From Devosiaceae bacterium (lineage in GTDB: Bacteria > Pseudomonadota > Alphaproteobacteria > Rhizobiales > Devosiaceae): a stretch of DNA of 35,931 nt. The stretch covers positions 1 to 35,931 of the forward strand of contig JAKISM010000006.1 in NCBI GenBank assembly GCA_021648585.1, written 5' to 3'. Under the pieces are notes generated by a model, which did no database searches, was not told the DNA's origin, and saw only the letters and a program-made list of their open reading frames with translations. Of this stretch, positions 32,464 to 35,931 are shown one piece after another (the stretch's first letter is position 1; each line of letters opens with the position of its first letter). Position numbers and translations under genes: made by a program.

Positions 32464-32901
32464 ATGTCAATTTATATAGAAACAAGCAAATTTAGTAAGT
32501 TAGAAAAACCAGCAACAAAAATATATCAAGCTGATAAAATAGCTTGCTCTAAAAGTGCAATTCAAAATGAAGGCAATAATGTCGTAAAAATAGTAAGTGA
32601 GATTAGCAAAGTACCAGTTGCGCTATTTTTTCACCATTCTCGTTGCAAATCACAAATAGCCGATGCCCGCCAATTAGCTATGTACTTATTACATGTAGCT
32701 GTTGGAAAGAGCATGAGCGAAGTTGGGCGCTTTTTTGGTCGTGATAGAACTACGGTTTCTCATGCTTGCACAATTATTGAAGACAAACGTGATGATCAAC
32801 AATTTGAAACTATGGTGTGCCAGCTTGAAGATAGGCTTGAGGATATTTTGTTTGAAACAACAATGACAAGGGATGCAAATGAGCAAAAAACCCAACATTG
32901 A
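32464..32901 (+). CDS. Stand-alone DnaA domain IV (helix-turn-helix) protein
   Basis: A 145-residue protein. After ~40 polar residues, residues ~42-112 form the DNA-binding domain IV of DnaA: IADARQLAMYLLHVAVGKSM, SEVGRFFGRDRTTVSHACTI. There is no AAA+ domain, so it cannot act as an initiator by itself. The DnaA motif GRDHTTVxHA is GRDRTTVSHA here, with Arg95 in place of a base-contacting His. GGAGG 7-12 bp before ATG 32464 decides the start over TTG 32452. Such proteins occur next to DUF6456 genes in Hyphomicrobiales. Transcription factor or replication modulator are both possible. Confidence 0.8.
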   Translation: MSIYIETSKFSKLEKPATKIYQADKIACSKSAIQNEGNNVVKIVSEISKVPVALFFHHSRCKSQIADARQLAMYLLHVAVGKSMSEVGRFFGRDRTTVSHACTIIEDKRDDQQFETMVCQLEDRLEDILFETTMTRDANEQKTQH

Positions 32902-33676
32902 GCACAAACAAAAAGCCTTTATTCGAAAATTATTGCGTTTCAAAACAGCGTATATTTCAAAGGATAAAAAATTTAGATTTAGCTCTAGCGAAATATTAGT
33001 AAATTTGGATAAACAAGAAATAAGCCAATTAGCAAGCCTAGGAATTATTGAACTTACGCCCAATAAAATATCAATAAATAGCCTTAGCAAAAAGTGGCTG
33101 CTACGAAAAATAGCAAATAATGGAGCAAATAAAGAAGAGCAATTTAGCGAGCAACATAGAAATATTAAATTCAATAATGATGGGGTAAAGATAAATCTTA
33201 ATGAAAGCCCTATTTCACGTCTAACAATAGTTAGGGCAGGTAAGAAACCCTATCTTGAGCCACATCATGTTGAGGCAGCAAGACGGTTTTCTAACCTAAT
33301 GGAGCGCTCTCATCTTCGCTCAAGAATTACCATGAGTTATAATGATGCACAATTAGCTAGCACAAAATCTTCAGGTAACGCAAAGTTGGATATTTCTGAT
33401 ATGGCAATAGATGCTCGTAAAACAATGGAAAGACTTTTGGCAGATATTCCAAAAGATTGTGCTTCTATTATTATAGATGTATGTGGTTTTGAAAAGGGCT
33501 TGCAAATTGTTGAGAGCGAGCGTGGCTGGCCAAGACGTAGCGCTAAATTAGTTCTTCGAATTGGACTTGAGCAACTGGCCTTTAATCTTGGTCTTTGTCA
33601 AAAGGCGATTGGGAGCAATAGAAATAACATTAATAGTTGGATAGAGCAGGGATCTATTCCTACTAAATATTATTGA
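32879..33676 (+). CDS. DUF6456 protein
   Basis: A 265-residue protein. The C-terminal ~150 residues fit DUF6456: SPISRLTIVRAGKKPYLEPH, HVEAARRFSNLMERSHLRSR, and MAIDARKTMERLLADIPKDC, IIIDVCGFEKGLQIVESERG, WPRRSAKLVLRIGLEQLA. This resembles proteins with a replication- or HTH-like helical region, though no function is established. The N-terminal ~100 residues are helical, with a winged-helix-like LVNLDKQEISQLASLGIIEL stretch. ATG 32879 is preferred over 32873 because AAGGG is correctly spaced only for it. It overlaps the DnaA-domain gene by 23 bp, so the pair is an operon, and its 3' end overlaps that of convergent sufE by 7 bp. Confidence 0.8.
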   Translation: MSKKPNIEHKQKAFIRKLLRFKTAYISKDKKFRFSSSEILVNLDKQEISQLASLGIIELTPNKISINSLSKKWLLRKIANNGANKEEQFSEQHRNIKFNNDGVKINLNESPISRLTIVRAGKKPYLEPHHVEAARRFSNLMERSHLRSRITMSYNDAQLASTKSSGNAKLDISDMAIDARKTMERLLADIPKDCASIIIDVCGFEKGLQIVESERGWPRRSAKLVLRIGLEQLAFNLGLCQKAIGSNRNNINSWIEQGSIPTKYY

Positions 33677-34095
33677 TAGTCTTTAGCTTTGGCTTTTATT
33701 CTATCAACCATAGCAACTAACCCGTTTGAGCGCTGCGAGGTAAGATGTTCACGAAGGTTCAACTCATCAAATATTGCAATCGCATCTTTTTCAATTATTT
33801 CATCTGGGCTTAAATCTGAATATAATGCAATTAAAACAGCAACTAGGCCTTTAACAATCATCGCATCACTATCACCTCTAAAACATAAAACCTTTTTATT
33901 GTTAAGCTCTTGCTGTTTTGTGATCAACCAAACTTGCGATACACAGCCATGAACTTTATTTTCATCTGAGCGTTCATCTCGAGAAATAGGCTCTAACTTT
34001 TGGCCCAACTCAATTAAATAGCGATAACGATCTTCCCAATCGTCAAGAAAGCTAAGATTTTCTATTATTTCTTCAAATGTCTCATGTGAATTCAT
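33670..34095 (-). CDS. sufE: SufE cysteine-desulfurase sulfur acceptor
   Basis: Accepts persulfide sulfur from SufS for iron-sulfur cluster assembly. The 141-residue product has the acceptor C51 in NKVHGCVSQVW, the same number as in E. coli SufE. FEEIIENLSFLDDWEDRYRY, then LIELGQKLEP, and FRGDSDAMIVKGLVAVLIAL are the other family blocks. The frame can be extended to 34158, but the extension would run through a terminator hairpin and adds a membrane-like leader not found in SufE, so ATG 34095 is chosen. The rest of the suf operon is not adjacent. Confidence 0.93.
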   Translation of the reverse strand: MNSHETFEEIIENLSFLDDWEDRYRYLIELGQKLEPISRDERSDENKVHGCVSQVWLITKQQELNNKKVLCFRGDSDAMIVKGLVAVLIALYSDLSPDEIIEKDAIAIFDELNLREHLTSQRSNGLVAMVDRIKAKAKDYQ

Positions 34096-34138
34096 ATAGG
34101 CTAAATAAAGCAAAATAACTAAATAGCCAACAAAAAAG

Positions 34139-34179
34139 CTAAAAAAAAGCAACCGCAAGAACCGGGGCGGGTTCTTGCG
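34139..34179 (-). terminator. Strong rho-independent terminator after the DUF5330 gene
   Basis: A perfect 11-bp GC-rich stem (CCGCAAGAACC at 34152-34162, GGTTCTTGCGG at 34169-34179) with a 6-nt loop. On the minus strand it is followed, after TTGC, by eight T. It stands 58 bp past the DUF5330 stop and before sufE, so it separates the two genes. Confidence 0.9.
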
Positions 34180-34237
34180 GCCTAGTCAAGGACTGCACAT
34201 AAATAGTTGGGAAATGGCGCTATCCTTGATGTTTGAA

Positions 34238-34573
34238 TTAAGTTTTTCTATTTGGGCGAGGTTTAGGATTAGGTGCTGCTAATTGTTCAAATGTTTTTTC
34301 TGTTGGTATTTGTATCGCCCTCTTAGTAATTTCTGTTGATCTGCTCGTTAGCTCAACATTAGATAATATAGTAGAGGCAAGGGTGAGTGCCTTGCCCCCG
34401 CTACATTGTAAGTCGTTGCATGGGGTGGAGGTAATTTGATTAATTATTATCTTAGAAGAAGCATTCAATGCAGCTTGGCTTACCGCTTCGTTTGCGCTAT
34501 TCATATCAAATCCTACTGGTTTGATGACAATGAATGCCATACCAAGCCAAAATGTGGATTTTAACAAAAACAT
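34238..34573 (-). CDS. DUF5330 small membrane-anchored protein
   Basis: A 111-residue protein. Residues 1-20 (MFLLKSTFWLGMAFIVIKPV) form a signal-like or anchoring helix. A soluble part with two cysteines follows (STPCNDLQCSGGKALTLAST), in a pattern I recognise as the DUF5330 family of Hyphomicrobiales; the two Cys could form a disulfide in the periplasm. The proline-rich basic C-terminus (NPKPRPNRKT) is unremarkable. AAGGGG lies about 8 bp before the ATG. Function unknown. It is followed by a strong terminator and is divergent from the sensor kinase gene. Confidence 0.65.
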   Translation of the reverse strand: MFLLKSTFWLGMAFIVIKPVGFDMNSANEAVSQAALNASSKIIINQITSTPCNDLQCSGGKALTLASTILSNVELTSRSTEITKRAIQIPTEKTFEQLAAPNPKPRPNRKT

Positions 34574-34909
34574 TTTCTGCCCCTTCGTTTAGCTCATTTT
34601 TAAGAACTGTGAAAAACAAGTATTTTCCCAAACCCTGTTTATGAAAGAAAATATATGGACATGTTTCTAATAGTCTATGTAGAAAATAGATTGAATTTTA
34701 TTCAATTTTTAATGGTTCAAAATAAAATCGTAACTAATTGTTTACGCTAACAGTAGATTAACGCCGATTTTATGAAAAAATCACACAAAACTCTGACTAA
34801 TTAATTTTGTTTTAGGGCTTAATTGTCAGATTGTAGCCAGCGCAGATTAAATCTTCGCAATAGTTAGTGAGTTAGGTCTGTTTAGCAGTCCTGTTAGTTA
34901 GGTTAGTAA
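34574..34909. other. 336-bp AT-rich intergenic region between DUF5330 and the sensor kinase
   Basis: No gene or RNA gene is visible on either strand. It contains a 7-bp hairpin followed by T5 (ATTGAAT-TTT-ATTCAAT, 34690-34706) and an imperfect inverted repeat GCGCAGAT/ATCTTCGC (34840-34858). A run of GTTAG units lies just before the kinase start (34863, 34871, 34893, 34897, 34902). It probably carries promoters for both divergent genes, but I see no convincing -35/-10 pair. Confidence 0.5.
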
Positions 34910-35931
34910 ATGCGTCCCTTAACTAGAGATAGTTTTATAAAGTTATTTTTTGGCAACAAAGCCTCAATCCTAAAAGATAGTATTTTAGGAGTGAGGGTAA
35001 AATTTATTGGGTTTTTTATTATAGCTGCACTTAGCGGGTTTTTGCCATTATCGCTTTTGCTAAAGATTGAGGTGGGTGATTTTAATACTATACTTGTTGC
35101 CTATTCATTTTTTATTATAGTTATTTTAGCAACAATATTTTGGGCTAGTAACAGGGCCAAAAAAAAGTTTCACAATATTGCTCAAAATGAAAATAATCAT
35201 AATCTGTATGAAACTATTGGTGATGGCTTCTTGCGTTATAGTGATTTGGGGGAAGTTAGTTTTATCTCAAAATCTACAAAGAAATTATTTAATTGTGAAC
35301 ATTTTGAATTAATTGGCTCTGGTTTAGTTGATCGTACTCATCTTTTAGATCGTCCTTTATATTTAACAAGTATCAAAAAAGCCCAATATAATAGAGAACA
35401 AGTCACTATTAATATTCGTATGCGAAAAGATGACCCTATTTCAAATAAAGCTGTTGCGAATTATATATGGGTTCAGATTGAGTTCTCACCAATTATTGCT
35501 AATAGCAAAAACACTGGAGCTTGTGAATTAGTTGCTCTATTACATGATGTATCTTTGTCAAAGCAACAAGAAGAACAATTACAAGGCCAAGTTAAATCAG
35601 CACAAGTTGCACATAAAGAAAAATCTCATTTTCTAGCTATCTTAGGCCATGAATTGCGCACCCCACTAAATGCTATTGTTGGTTTTTCTGATATGTTGGC
35701 TAATGGAATTGGCGGCGAATTAAAACCAAATCAGCAAGAATATGCTGAGTTAATTTCTCAAAGCGGTAAGCACTTGGTAGAAGTTGTAAATTCGCTATTA
35801 GATATGGCAAAGATTGACGCTAGGAAATTTGAATTAAATCTCGCTTTGCTTGAACCAGAGAAACTCATTACTCAATCACTACAGATAGTTCAAAAGCTTG
35901 CGAGTGAAAAAAATATTAAGATAGAGGTAAA
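34910..35931 (+). CDS. Membrane sensor histidine kinase with PAS domain, 5' part
   Basis: The frame is open from ATG 34910 to the right edge (340 codons), so the gene is cut off. Two membrane helices (about 32-51 and 61-79) with a short loop are followed by a PAS-like domain (about 95-205: YETIGDGFLRYSDLGEVSFI). A coiled linker (SKQQEEQLQGQVKSAQVAHK) leads to the HisKA domain with phospho-acceptor H247 in FLAILGHELRTPLNAIVGF. LDMAKIDARKFELNLALLEP ends the dimerisation helices. The ATPase domain lies outside. The architecture recalls PleC/DivJ/PdhS-type kinases of the alphaproteobacterial cell cycle, but the name cannot be fixed. The Shine-Dalgarno is weak. Confidence 0.88.
   Translation, partial: MRPLTRDSFIKLFFGNKASILKDSILGVRVKFIGFFIIAALSGFLPLSLLLKIEVGDFNTILVAYSFFIIVILATIFWASNRAKKKFHNIAQNENNHNLYETIGDGFLRYSDLGEVSFISKSTKKLFNCEHFELIGSGLVDRTHLLDRPLYLTSIKKAQYNREQVTINIRMRKDDPISNKAVANYIWVQIEFSPIIANSKNTGACELVALLHDVSLSKQQEEQLQGQVKSAQVAHKEKSHFLAILGHELRTPLNAIVGFSDMLANGIGGELKPNQQEYAELISQSGKHLVEVVNSLLDMAKIDARKFELNLALLEPEKLITQSLQIVQKLASEKNIKIEV

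Noticed and set aside
32464..32901. The DnaA-like gene as a sign of a replication origin
   Set aside because: The protein has only domain IV and no AAA+ core, and no cluster of DnaA boxes or usual oriC neighbour genes is visible nearby.
34096..34158. N-terminal hydrophobic extension of SufE
   Set aside because: It would be read through a perfect terminator hairpin and would add a leader not found in SufE proteins.
1..35931. CRISPR array, prophage, insertion sequence or toxin-antitoxin pair
   Set aside because: No regularly spaced repeats with unique spacers, no transposase, integrase or phage gene, and no small toxin-antitoxin pair could be seen.

Overview
The window is AT-rich (roughly one third G+C by eye) chromosomal DNA. 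It looks like an alphaproteobacterium of the Hyphomicrobiales (Rhizobiales) type. Supporting families are a DUF853 HerA-like ATPase, a TIGR03808 Tat-exported repeat protein, a DUF1499 protein, a CSD-DUF1294 protein, a Rhizobium etli type II asparaginase with its catalytic residues at the published positions, a DUF6456 protein next to a DnaA-domain-IV protein, a DUF5330 protein, and a TTAA-N7-TTAAC CtrA-type box. The combination of low G+C with a free-living gene set is notable. The genus cannot be named from the sequence alone. Genes are densely packed on both strands, and I see no phage, insertion sequence, CRISPR array or obvious island.

Layout. 1-1256: 3' end of a HerA-like ATPase gene and a degenerate LOG-family protein. 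1343-4185: a TAXI-type TRAP uptake system (periplasmic binding protein plus fused DctQM permease), the two genes separated by a strong hairpin and a 16-bp tandem repeat. 4257-4331: tRNA-Gln(TTG) on the minus strand. 4482-8570: bioY, a metallo-beta-lactamase-fold hydrolase, DUF1499, pdxH and a J-domain chaperone. 8597-8729: a large intergenic inverted repeat. 8745-10955: a Sua5-type tRNA modification enzyme, a class II histone-deacetylase-like amidohydrolase and xseB. 10962-13551 (minus): fabI, a histidine phosphatase and aroC in a tight cluster. 13670-18052: an FAD-linked oxidase, a TIGR03808 protein, then (minus) a receiver-domain protein and asparaginase, preceded by the CtrA-type box. 18135-22744 (minus): gpmA, dapB, pyrF, CSD-DUF1294 and comM, with a GC-rich hairpin block between the last two. 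22851-25988 (minus): sodB, then ptrB and msrB. 26166-32240: a complete seven-gene Mrp (Mnh/Pha) cation/proton antiporter operon, its cistrons overlapping or nearly so. 32464-33676: the DnaA-domain-IV protein and DUF6456 protein. 33670-34573 (minus): sufE and DUF5330. 34910 to the right edge: a membrane PAS/HisKA sensor kinase, truncated by the window.

Most of the content is core metabolism and housekeeping. The less explained parts are the small putative cell-cycle and regulatory genes: the receiver protein with its CtrA-type box, the stand-alone DnaA domain IV protein with a changed DNA-contact residue, DUF6456, DUF5330, and the right-hand kinase. Other points worth a second look are the lysine-rich tail on MrpA and the two GC-rich intergenic repeat structures. 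I did not find a clearly new multi-gene system. Start codons differ from the longest open frame in many genes, and the reason is given in each entry.
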